Shown piece by piece: positions 6,061 to 12,177 of a stretch of DNA of 12,177 nt; within the stretch, counting starts at the first letter, position 1, and each line of letters starts with the position of its first letter. The position numbers were made by a program, and so were the translations under genes. This DNA is from an uncultured Candidatus Melainabacteria bacterium (GTDB lineage Bacteria > Cyanobacteriota > Vampirovibrionia > LMEP-6097). The notes beneath the pieces are model-generated. The model saw only the letters and a list, made by a program, of their open reading frames with translations, was not told the DNA's origin and searched no databases. The stretch is from contig CALBDR010000385.1 of the NCBI GenBank assembly GCA_937927525.1, positions 1-12,177 on the forward strand, read 5' to 3'.

Positions 6061-6782
6061 ACTACAAAGCCTCGTTCCATTCTATCAATACCGTATTCAT
6101 GAAACACTTCCTCTAGTTCGCAAGCGTACTCTTTTGTATTCCACTTCCCCTTACAGATAGCCGTAGCTACGTATGGATACGTATCCGAATCCCAATGATG
6201 CGAACCTCGCTGTGCCTCACCGTTATAACAGTATACTCCTTTTATGCCCATTTTTTTACATTTTTCTTGTGCGTCTCTTTCTAAATCCCAAATACCATAA
6301 TCCAAAAAAGCTGCAAAAACTTGTTTTAGTTTTCCCACTTTCCACAATGTAGGCTGTATAACCATCAACCATTCCTTGCATTTAAAAAGCCCCGTGTATC
6401 CTTCAAATGGTTCATCATCAACATCACCACCCTTCAGTAGCTTGATGAAATCTAGATTATCATTTTCCTTCAAGACATTGAGATATGTACTGAGCCTTTT
6501 TTCATCCGGCTTTCTATACAAAAACATATCCTCGTGCTGAAAAATACAAACGTCTTCTTTTACTTGCTCCAGACAATGAGAAAACCTATCTGTATATTTC
6601 ATATCGTTTTCGTAGTGTACAACTGTATAATCGTCCGGTATTTCGAACAAGGACTCACCCTTGTCGACAAAAACATATTTTTTATAACTTTTATCAAGAA
6701 ACTTTTCAGTTTGCCCAAAAAAAGTTTCCCACACATCAGAGTATTCGCTATGTGTATACAAAATAAATGCTACGTTCTTCAC
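6057..6782 (-). CDS. Putative glycosyltransferase, uncharacterised family
   Basis: A 241-residue soluble protein with an alpha/beta N-terminus (KNVAFILYTHSEYSDVWE, 2-19), a second strand KKYVFVD (34-40) and an acidic motif CIFQHEDMFLY (79-89). The HED motif in that setting resembles the metal- or sugar-binding D/E cluster of GT-A type transferases. The C-terminal half holds IQPTLWKVG (142-150), similar to the W..G acceptor-side segments of such enzymes, and DYGIWDLERD (161-170). I do not recognise a named family; the call rests on these motifs and on position between two sugar genes. No TM segment or signal peptide. The start is a GTG at 6780-6782 with GAGG 5 nt upstream and a 4 nt GTGA overlap with the previous gene. 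An unrelated function cannot be excluded. Confidence 0.7.
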   Translation of the reverse strand: MKNVAFILYTHSEYSDVWETFFGQTEKFLDKSYKKYVFVDKGESLFEIPDDYTVVHYENDMKYTDRFSHCLEQVKEDVCIFQHEDMFLYRKPDEKRLSTYLNVLKENDNLDFIKLLKGGDVDDEPFEGYTGLFKCKEWLMVIQPTLWKVGKLKQVFAAFLDYGIWDLERDAQEKCKKMGIKGVYCYNGEAQRGSHHWDSDTYPYVATAICKGKWNTKEYACELEEVFHEYGIDRMERGFVV

Positions 6783-7609
6783 ACAAACCTCGATTTATCA
6801 TAAAGCCCAATTTCTCTTAAGAACCATTTATAGTACAAGTGATTATTGATGCATTGCCATAAAGGATATTTCATAAGTTCCACAGAGCGTTCGCTAATAT
6901 CTTTCAGCATCTCATTGCTAAATTGCCTCTGATCCGCTGATGACATATTGTCAATTGGTTGGGAATCGAACCAACCCTCAGTAACAGCTTTTTCATAATC
7001 ACTACCGGGCTTGAAAGCGTCAAAAGCATAATCATAAGCCATAGCTAGTTTGGACATATTCTCCCAACTTGAGAAGAACCACTGATCAGCGAAACCCGCA
7101 TTAAGCTGGTCCCACATTGAACTGTAGAGATACTTCATGTCCAAGTTTGGATCAAAATCCATCGTAGATACATGATACTTTCTTTTCTGATATCGATCTC
7201 TTTGTCCCAGATCAAAACGTGCGGTGATAACCACATCGTATTCTCCACCAGAGCACAGTCCTAATGATCTTCTCCTAGAAAAGAGAAAACTAAGCGTACT
7301 CGGTATCTTGCAGGCAGTAAACTTAGATGCAGCCCTGTTAAAGCCGTGGTTGAAATAACTTTCATCGACGCCCTCTTTCTCCATAACTGGTAAGAAATCT
7401 TTTTGAAGTTCACACACAAAGTCTTTTGGCTGATAAAGTTCGCAAAGTTGTTTTTCTTTGTCGGGCTCCCAACTGTGAAAAAAAACATCTACATCACAAT
7501 CTTCTCTATCCAATACCGTTTCGCAAATATAGCCATACCCGTTCATTCCCGAGTGGGGATCTGCTCTATTGTTGAAGTAGCCATGGAGGCAAAGTGCTAC
7601 TTTTTTCAT
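6779..7609 (-). CDS. Putative glycosyltransferase-like protein with ARFDL motif
   Basis: A 276-residue soluble protein. The N-terminus (KKVALCLHGYFNNR, 2-15) is a beta-strand and loop like those opening a Rossmann-type domain, followed by DVDVFFHSWEPD (39-50) and YDVVITARFDLGQ (124-136). The pair FHSW and R/ARFDL is, in my recollection, shared by a family of uncharacterised glycosyltransferase-like proteins in polysaccharide loci and viruses, where the FD of ARFDL would sit like a DxD. Substrate unknown. The C-terminal 70 residues are helical and rich in Trp/Tyr. Start ATG at 7607-7609, with GAGGT 6 nt upstream and an ATGA overlap with the aminotransferase stop. No membrane segment. Confidence 0.7.
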   Translation of the reverse strand: MKKVALCLHGYFNNRADPHSGMNGYGYICETVLDREDCDVDVFFHSWEPDKEKQLCELYQPKDFVCELQKDFLPVMEKEGVDESYFNHGFNRAASKFTACKIPSTLSFLFSRRRSLGLCSGGEYDVVITARFDLGQRDRYQKRKYHVSTMDFDPNLDMKYLYSSMWDQLNAGFADQWFFSSWENMSKLAMAYDYAFDAFKPGSDYEKAVTEGWFDSQPIDNMSSADQRQFSNEMLKDISERSVELMKYPLWQCINNHLYYKWFLREIGLYDKSRFV

Positions 7610-8229
7610 TGTTTTACCTCACAATTCTTAAACAGGGTAAATTCTGTCAAATCTCTGTACCCAGGTTCTTCTTTGAGGTCTGGAATGTCTTTTGGCATGT
7701 TTTGCATAAGCGCCAATCCATGAGCAGCTTGTTGTGGGGTCATATACATGTTCCAACCAAGCAGTTTAATATCATCATCTTGATACCTGACACCTTCGGA
7801 GCGACCTTCATATCTCGCTTCCCTGAACCATTCGGCGGCTTCCTTGTCGTCCGTGAGGATCATTCCGCCTTTGGAAATCTTTAGTATCTTTTTTATGTGA
7901 AAACTCATGCACATATGAGTATTTGGCAGATACATATCGGATGTAAATCTCTTTGCAGCATCATAAATTTTCGTATTACCAAGATTATAAATTCCCTGCC
8001 ACTCCTTATCTTCAAACACTACCTCTCCACCAGCGTGCATAATTGATTGTGGCACAGATAGGTATGTGCGTTTTGGAATCACAACTTTCCTGCCCTTTAC
8101 GTTTTCATACATACAAGACAAAAACAAGGCATTTGTACAACTGTCAACTGATACAGCATATGGAGCACCTGTGTAATCCGCGACTGCTCTTTCGAACATC
8201 TTTACCACTTCATAAGGATTCTCTTTCAT
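7606..8229 (-). CDS. Minimal DegT/DnrJ/EryC1/StrS-type sugar aminotransferase
   Basis: A PLP-dependent nucleotide-sugar aminotransferase by motif. YAVSVDSCTNALFLSC (24-39) is the phosphate-binding SGT region, VVIPKRTYLSVPQSIM (49-64) follows, Asp90 in IYDAAKRF is the pyridine-nitrogen partner, Lys114 in SFHIKK (109-114) aligns with the PLP Schiff-base lysine, and GWNMYMTPQQAAHGLALM (158-175) is the conserved substrate-side helix. At 207 residues it is little more than half the usual 360-400, because the C-terminal small domain is missing. The frame is open to a GTG at 8268, but the ATG at 8227-8229 is chosen: it forms an ATGA overlap with the acetyltransferase stop and has GGAG 5 nt upstream. 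In context it would aminate the keto sugar made by RmlB. Activity with so short a chain is uncertain. Confidence 0.82.
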   Translation of the reverse strand: MKENPYEVVKMFERAVADYTGAPYAVSVDSCTNALFLSCMYENVKGRKVVIPKRTYLSVPQSIMHAGGEVVFEDKEWQGIYNLGNTKIYDAAKRFTSDMYLPNTHMCMSFHIKKILKISKGGMILTDDKEAAEWFREARYEGRSEGVRYQDDDIKLLGWNMYMTPQQAAHGLALMQNMPKDIPDLKEEPGYRDLTEFTLFKNCEVKQ

Positions 8230-8633
8230 TTTCTCTCCAAAATGTAGTATTTCTTCTTGAAACCACACTTCTCAAATAACTTCAAACTAGCTTCGTTCTC
8301 AAGCTTTACTTTTGCAAATGCTCGCGGGTGACGTTTCATCAACTCGTTAATCATAAAAGTCCCAACACCATTCCCGTGATGTTCTGGCGATACTGCAACA
8401 CGAATATCATCATTGATCACACCACAATACCCCAAAAAGTCGTGAAAACTGCAAATTCCTTGAGGACCAAATTCAACACAAACGTAATAGCAATCACCAT
8501 ATTTCTTCATATGCTCATCATGTTCCTCCTGAGAAATTTCTTGCTGTTGAATAAATCCAGGCTTAACAGCCTCATTATTTCTCAGTTGCCGAATCTGCTC
8601 CCAATATACAATACTGTTTTCAACAAACAACAT
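8226..8633 (-). CDS. GNAT-family N-acetyltransferase
   Basis: A 135-residue GNAT protein. Acetyl-CoA binding motif A is at VSPEHHGNGVGTFMINEL (81-98), with the HHGNGVG pyrophosphate loop, and motif B at VKLENEASLKLFEKCGF (109-125). Length is normal for the family. It lies directly upstream of the DegT-type aminotransferase, the arrangement expected if it acetylates the amino group that enzyme installs, as PseH, WecD or FdtC-like proteins do in other pathways; which of these it resembles most cannot be told by eye. Start ATG at 8631-8633, three bases after the previous stop, with a weak GGTGAT upstream, so translation is probably coupled. Cytoplasmic. Confidence 0.87.
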   Translation of the reverse strand: MLFVENSIVYWEQIRQLRNNEAVKPGFIQQQEISQEEHDEHMKKYGDCYYVCVEFGPQGICSFHDFLGYCGVINDDIRVAVSPEHHGNGVGTFMINELMKRHPRAFAKVKLENEASLKLFEKCGFKKKYYILERK

Positions 8634-8636
8634 ATA

Positions 8637-9422
8637 TCACCACACGCAATGTTTCTTTATTTCTGTATTACCACTTTTTAGCCAGTATCCTCTCAAGTAA
8701 TTTCTCTGTATTGGCATATCCATGTATGGGTGCAAAGTGGTACCAACATCCATATAGGTGTTTTCTGGAAATTTACGATATAACTCATAAATCAAGATAT
8801 TGCTAAGTGTCGAGGCAGAGAACAAGAAAACGTGTTCCTTTATTTTGTTATTACCTATCCATTCCGACATTTCTTCAACCAGACCAATGTCATTAATCAT
8901 TGCATTTTTACCAATGCGAAAATCTTTAGCAACCTTGAATGGCAATTTTTCTAGATTTGACTTTTTGTTGCAAACAAAAACAACCTCCCTGTTTTCCAAG
9001 AGAGGCACAATATTATCTAAAAACAAACTGTAATTTGAATTTACAAAAAGATTAGCCCAAGTAAGCTGTTCTTGAGAGGATTCACCCCTCTGTTCTTTCA
9101 TCCACTGATTGTTTTTACTACCAACACAACACGGACAACTCAATCCAACAAAATAATTCTTGTCTTCATATTGGTACGCATCCATTAGCCGTTGATGGAA
9201 GTCGCCATGTTTAGTTGGATCGTATTCTTTGTGATCAATATCATCATATTTCATACCAACTTTCTTGCCGTCTAATCTGGTAGACTTGTCATCAAGGACA
9301 AGATGTTGGTTTTGCATTATCATCATCTCGCCATCACTATAGCGAGAAAAAGCAAAATTTTCACCAGATGCCAACTTATCCTTTAGCATCCAAAAGTCTC
9401 TTTTAAAGTCCTTGTATTGCAT
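8637..9422 (-). CDS. GT-D type glycosyltransferase (DUF1792-like)
   Basis: A 261-residue protein whose N-terminal motif FAFSRYSDGEMMIM (23-36) matches the FsliRfGDGE signature of the GT-D (DUF1792) family; Asp30 and Glu32 would form the DxE metal/sugar-nucleotide site. The C-terminal HVFLFSASTLSNILIYELY (197-215) followed by YMDVGTTLHPYM (223-234) is the second conserved part of that family, near the donor pocket. GT-D enzymes transfer a hexose to a glycan acceptor, originally seen on serine-rich glycoproteins of streptococci; the donor here is unknown. Cys96, Cys98 and Cys99 (CPCC) are unusual and could bind a metal. Start ATG at 9420-9422 overlaps the epimerase end by 20 nt, with GAAGG 6 nt upstream. 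Confidence 0.8.
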   Translation of the reverse strand: MQYKDFKRDFWMLKDKLASGENFAFSRYSDGEMMIMQNQHLVLDDKSTRLDGKKVGMKYDDIDHKEYDPTKHGDFHQRLMDAYQYEDKNYFVGLSCPCCVGSKNNQWMKEQRGESSQEQLTWANLFVNSNYSLFLDNIVPLLENREVVFVCNKKSNLEKLPFKVAKDFRIGKNAMINDIGLVEEMSEWIGNNKIKEHVFLFSASTLSNILIYELYRKFPENTYMDVGTTLHPYMDMPIQRNYLRGYWLKSGNTEIKKHCVW

Positions 9423-10416
9423 CTACAGCCTTCTCTGCCGCCTGACCGTCACCATATGGGCATGGTCCTTTCATCATCAGGTGGGGTAATCTGTTGTAGA
9501 TATCGCTAACATATTCTGGTCCCTTGCAAAGAATAGAGAAGTTTGCTAAACCTTCGGTTCTTTCGGTCTCTTTTCTACAGACCATGCACGGTTTTTTAAG
9601 AAATGCAGCCTCTTCTTGAATACCACCACTATCAGTAATAACATATTTACAAGAAGCAAGGTACCCTATCAAATCATCGTGAGACATAGGATCTACAACC
9701 TTGATATGTTTCATACTGTCCTTATACTTTACCACATTTGGATTGGGATGTAAAGGCAAAAGAAATTCGTGGTCTGAATATTGCCCAGCCAATTCATCAA
9801 GATTAAGAAACCAGCTACTTAAACATTCATGGTTTTCTCTTCGATGCATCGTAACAAGAATTCTTTTTTTCAAAGAAGTCTGAACATCTTTTATGTTGTC
9901 GAGAGAAGTGTTTCCAGTTACAATAATATCATATGACTGTAAATGTTTGTTCTCCCTGACCAAATTATCTCTAGCCAACTTAGTAGGGCAAAGATGCAAG
10001 GCAGCAATGCAAGAAATCATTTGTCTATTTGCTTCTTCGGGAAAGGGTTGCTCCAGATCATTTGTTCTCAACCCAGCCTCAAGATGAATGACTGGGATTT
10101 GACGATGAAAAGCAGCAAGGGCACATGCAAAAGCTGATGTAGTGTCTCCTTGAACCATCAACTTGGTAATGCCACTAAGCCACTCATTGGTGCCCCCCAA
10201 AACAGAGTAAATTATATTGTCAAGACGCCTTCTATCAAAACGCTCATCTAAAGCGATATCGATACCACGCATGTTACGAGATATATCTTTGACAAGAGTT
10301 TCGTGTTGGCGCGTAAAAATAAGATGGAAAGGAATATTTCGCTTTTCCAACTCCTCAACAACGGGTCTTACTTTTAACCATTCCGGTCTTGTTCCAAAGG
10401 CAATTCCTAGCACCAT
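9403..10416 (-). CDS. wecB: UDP-N-acetylglucosamine 2-epimerase (non-hydrolysing type)
   Basis: A 337-residue GT-B fold epimerase. Motifs in order: FGTRPEWLKVRPVV (7-20), QGDTTSAF (89-96), HLEAGLRT (111-118), PFPEEANRQ (124-132), TGNTSLDN (167-174), MHRRENHE (190-197), LHPNPNV (222-228), TDSGGIQEEA (261-270) and ETERTEG (283-289). These cover the family's catalytic Asp/Glu/His and UDP-binding residues. The reaction is UDP-GlcNAc to UDP-ManNAc, a precursor for ManNAc-containing glycans. No ManNAcA dehydrogenase (WecC) is seen. The frame stays open to a TTG at 10431, but the ATG at 10414-10416 is used because it begins the family N-terminus MVLGIAFGTRPE and has GGAAG about 8 nt upstream. It overlaps the preceding gene by 10 nt. 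Confidence 0.9.
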   Translation of the reverse strand: MVLGIAFGTRPEWLKVRPVVEELEKRNIPFHLIFTRQHETLVKDISRNMRGIDIALDERFDRRRLDNIIYSVLGGTNEWLSGITKLMVQGDTTSAFACALAAFHRQIPVIHLEAGLRTNDLEQPFPEEANRQMISCIAALHLCPTKLARDNLVRENKHLQSYDIIVTGNTSLDNIKDVQTSLKKRILVTMHRRENHECLSSWFLNLDELAGQYSDHEFLLPLHPNPNVVKYKDSMKHIKVVDPMSHDDLIGYLASCKYVITDSGGIQEEAAFLKKPCMVCRKETERTEGLANFSILCKGPEYVSDIYNRLPHLMMKGPCPYGDGQAAEKAVDAIQGL

Positions 10417-12041
10417 TTCACCAACTTCCAACCATTAGCAACTGCGTGACGTACACAACTATCCCTCTGTTTATAAAATACTTGATGATTTCTGGTAGCC
10501 GAAGTGGCTACATCATCTACACCATACTGCATCCCTTTCGTAGAGCTAAACATATCAGGCTGATTTCTTGGATGTGGTGGAACATATGTCTTGACTTGAC
10601 CATACTTCTGGCACATGTAAGAAAAATGAATGTCCTCGCCATTGTCCCAAGTATATGGTTTTTCAACCCAAAAGTATTGTGCCCAATCTCGCTTAAAGAA
10701 CCAAGCGTGACCAACCAAGTCAACCTCACATAATTCCTCGTTGGGATTACTCCAACCCACTCTAGAGTGCCCACGATAGCCATCAGGGGGTAAAATAACA
10801 CCGACACCGCCCATTATACCCTCGTTTTCACGCATTGTTTGTAGGCAATTCTGGTGCCATTTTTTTGCAGGTATTGTATCATCATCATAGACGGCAATAT
10901 ATTCTGTATCTGCCAGAAGTGCTGCGGCAAAACGACCAAAGAACTTCCAGTTATGATTTGAATCAAATATTTTAACACCATGAATATCAATTTTGCGCTT
11001 GATTTCAGAATAATCAAAATCATGCTCATCTGGCTCGTTTATCCAAACCCAGATATCTTTAGGTGGTACAGTCTGATTTTTTAATGCAAGAATCTGCTCT
11101 TCCAAAAGTTGCGGTCTTTTATAGCATGTCAAGATAGCTGTAATATCGCCAGTTGGTACTACAGGTTTTGATTGCGGACTCCCTTGGGAATCAATTGCAG
11201 ACTCAAAAGATTTCAAAGCAGCATTAACCCTGCTTTCCATCTCATCTATCAGTTCTGCCCCACTTAATTCAAAACAACTTTCACTAGCAAAACCAAGCAG
11301 CTTGGGCTTTGTTATTAATTTACACTCAAGCATTTTAGCTTCTACTGAAAGTCGATTAAATGTTTCTAATACTTGAGGAATGAACACAAGTTTGTCAGTT
11401 TTTTTCAGTTGCTTTAAAAATACTTCTTCTTCTTTTGAACCAATTAGTGAATAATTTAACTGTTTTGAATTGCAGTAATTTAAAGCTGCTTGCATACCCT
11501 TGGTAGGATTTCCTGATTCCATCACGGCATATTCTATTGTTTTATCGTTTGGCTCTTGCTGTAACCTGCGAATTAGCTCGAACTTCTCTTTAGACCACAA
11601 GCTCGTACCGATATTCACAACATTATCAATACCGAGGTTTTTCTTTATAACTTGAGCACACACACTGCTCAATACAAACACCTTGTGGGCAGACTGATAA
11701 AATTTTTTGTTTACCAAATATTTTGGTGGTGCAACAAAATCTGGGAATTCTGCTGGATTGCGATTGGATACATATTTGTGATCGTGCTCGTAAATGATGT
11801 ACTTAGCACGACCATTAGCCATAGCACTTTTTACTTCTTCACTCAATGCAACAAAATTACCAACAATAAAAGTAGAATCGTTGGAAACAAAGTCTGATAC
11901 CCTGACTTCCCTAGAGTTTTTCTTTTCAACTTCATATCCAGATTGCTCAAGATGCTCAATGAGCACAGAGTCGTTACTCTCTGCGCCCCCAAGCAAGTCT
12001 TTTTTAAAAAAGTCAGCTATAAAAACTACCTTAGACTTCAC
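10407..12041 (-). CDS. Two-domain glycosyltransferase (GT-B-like plus GT-A/GT2-like)
   Basis: A 544-residue protein with two transferase halves. Residues 1 to about 280 resemble a GT4-type GT-B fold: KVVFIADFFKKDLLGGAES (4-22) is the acceptor-side N-terminal loop, and ETFNRLSVEAKMLECKLIT (226-244) the donor-binding E-x7-E-like region. After a Ser/Pro-rich linker (282-297), a GT-A fold begins at DITAILTCYKRP (299-310), with the metal-binding AVYDDDTIP (383-391) and DNGEDIHFSY (466-475) supplying the likely base. The GT-A half resembles GT2-like family members. The frame opens at a GTG at 12050, but the GTG at 12039-12041 is preferred: AGGTGA lies about 5 nt upstream of it, while the earlier one has none. 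It overlaps the upstream gene by 11 nt. No TM segment. Confidence 0.82.
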   Translation of the reverse strand: MKSKVVFIADFFKKDLLGGAESNDSVLIEHLEQSGYEVEKKNSREVRVSDFVSNDSTFIVGNFVALSEEVKSAMANGRAKYIIYEHDHKYVSNRNPAEFPDFVAPPKYLVNKKFYQSAHKVFVLSSVCAQVIKKNLGIDNVVNIGTSLWSKEKFELIRRLQQEPNDKTIEYAVMESGNPTKGMQAALNYCNSKQLNYSLIGSKEEEVFLKQLKKTDKLVFIPQVLETFNRLSVEAKMLECKLITKPKLLGFASESCFELSGAELIDEMESRVNAALKSFESAIDSQGSPQSKPVVPTGDITAILTCYKRPQLLEEQILALKNQTVPPKDIWVWINEPDEHDFDYSEIKRKIDIHGVKIFDSNHNWKFFGRFAAALLADTEYIAVYDDDTIPAKKWHQNCLQTMRENEGIMGGVGVILPPDGYRGHSRVGWSNPNEELCEVDLVGHAWFFKRDWAQYFWVEKPYTWDNGEDIHFSYMCQKYGQVKTYVPPHPRNQPDMFSSTKGMQYGVDDVATSATRNHQVFYKQRDSCVRHAVANGWKLVKWC

Positions 12042-12177
12042 TAATCTCACCTATTTTTTGATACCATTCGTCTTCTTGGAGCAAAGGAGAAATGTTGCTG
12101 ACAAACTCAGCATATTTGGCTTCTGGCGTGAATTCACTTAGCAAGTGTTTTTTCAAACGTTTTGCAGCAGCCAGTGC
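12031..12177 (-). CDS. 3' end of an upstream gene, possibly a glycosyltransferase (5' end off window)
   Basis: The last 48 codons and a TAA at 12031-12033 of a gene entering from the right edge, so the start is missing. The tail is helical and charged: KRLKKHLLSEFTPEAKYAEF (6-25 of the visible part), then VSNISPLLQEDEWYQKI. The pattern FTPEAKYAEFVSNI resembles the C-terminal helices of many GT4 glycosyltransferases, and the gene lies in the same operon, but 48 residues do not allow a firm family call. Its stop lies 11 nt inside the next gene, giving a coupled junction. Confidence 0.6.
   Translation of the reverse strand, partial: ALAAAKRLKKHLLSEFTPEAKYAEFVSNISPLLQEDEWYQKIGEISEV

Noticed and set aside
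7606..8268. Longer aminotransferase starting at the GTG at 8268
   Set aside because: It has no Shine-Dalgarno and overlaps the acetyltransferase by 43 nt, whereas the ATG at 8229 has GGAG and an ATGA junction.
10517..10807. Minus-strand open frame inside the two-domain glycosyltransferase
   Set aside because: It is in another frame of a strongly supported GT-A domain containing the NGED motif.
11652..12141. Overlapping plus-strand open frames near the right end
   Set aside because: They are antisense to the two-domain glycosyltransferase, with no recognisable motif or ribosome binding site.
1..12177. tRNA genes, CRISPR arrays, insertion sequences, attachment sites
   Set aside because: None was seen: no cloverleaf or T-loop pattern in the gaps, no regularly spaced repeats, no transposase or integrase motifs.

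Overview
The window looks like part of a T4-like (myovirus-type) phage genome, most likely a marine or environmental one. The evidence is a gp55-type late sigma factor gene, flanked by small genes of the kind found beside it in marine T4-like phages (an FmdB-type zinc ribbon, a short one-TM protein and a 65-residue conserved protein). All genes lie on the minus strand, they are packed end to end with 1-20 nt overlaps, and the DNA is AT-rich. No photosynthesis, tRNA or integrase gene is present, so the host cannot be named.

Read in the direction of transcription (right to left), there are two blocks. Positions 12177 to 2540 hold an accessory glycan island: the 3' end of a possible glycosyltransferase (12031-12177), a two-domain glycosyltransferase, a UDP-GlcNAc 2-epimerase, a GT-D type glycosyltransferase, a GNAT acetyltransferase, a very short DegT/DnrJ-type aminotransferase, two uncharacterised glycosyltransferase-like proteins, an RmlB-type dTDP-glucose 4,6-dehydratase, a fused HAD phosphomutase-like/sugar nucleotidyltransferase, a SAM methyltransferase and a short glycerophosphodiesterase-like protein. 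Almost every junction is an ATGA or GTGA type or another short overlap, so this reads as one translationally coupled operon whose promoter lies beyond the right edge.

The second block (2493 to 1) is the conserved phage module. It starts from an extended -10 promoter at about 2522-2530 and encodes the 65-aa protein, the FmdB-type zinc ribbon, the one-TM protein, the gp55-like sigma factor, a small helical protein, and a structural-looking protein that runs off the left edge.

Taken together, the island could make at least two activated sugars: UDP-ManNAc through the epimerase, and a dTDP-linked 4-keto-6-deoxyhexose that is then aminated and N-acetylated. Several glycosyltransferases would use them, and a methyltransferase and a phosphodiesterase may trim or decorate the product. 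No flippase, polymerase or other membrane component is visible. A cytoplasmic target (virion protein, phage DNA or a host lipid-linked glycan precursor) is therefore as plausible as a complete surface polysaccharide. The most unusual items are the HAD-nucleotidyltransferase fusion with an internal ribosome binding site at the domain junction, the 207-residue aminotransferase, the tandem GT-B/GT-A protein, and the two adjacent orphan glycosyltransferase-like genes.

No stretch over 300 bases lacks a gene. The only real intergenic gap is 2494-2539, which holds the promoter and a strong Shine-Dalgarno site.
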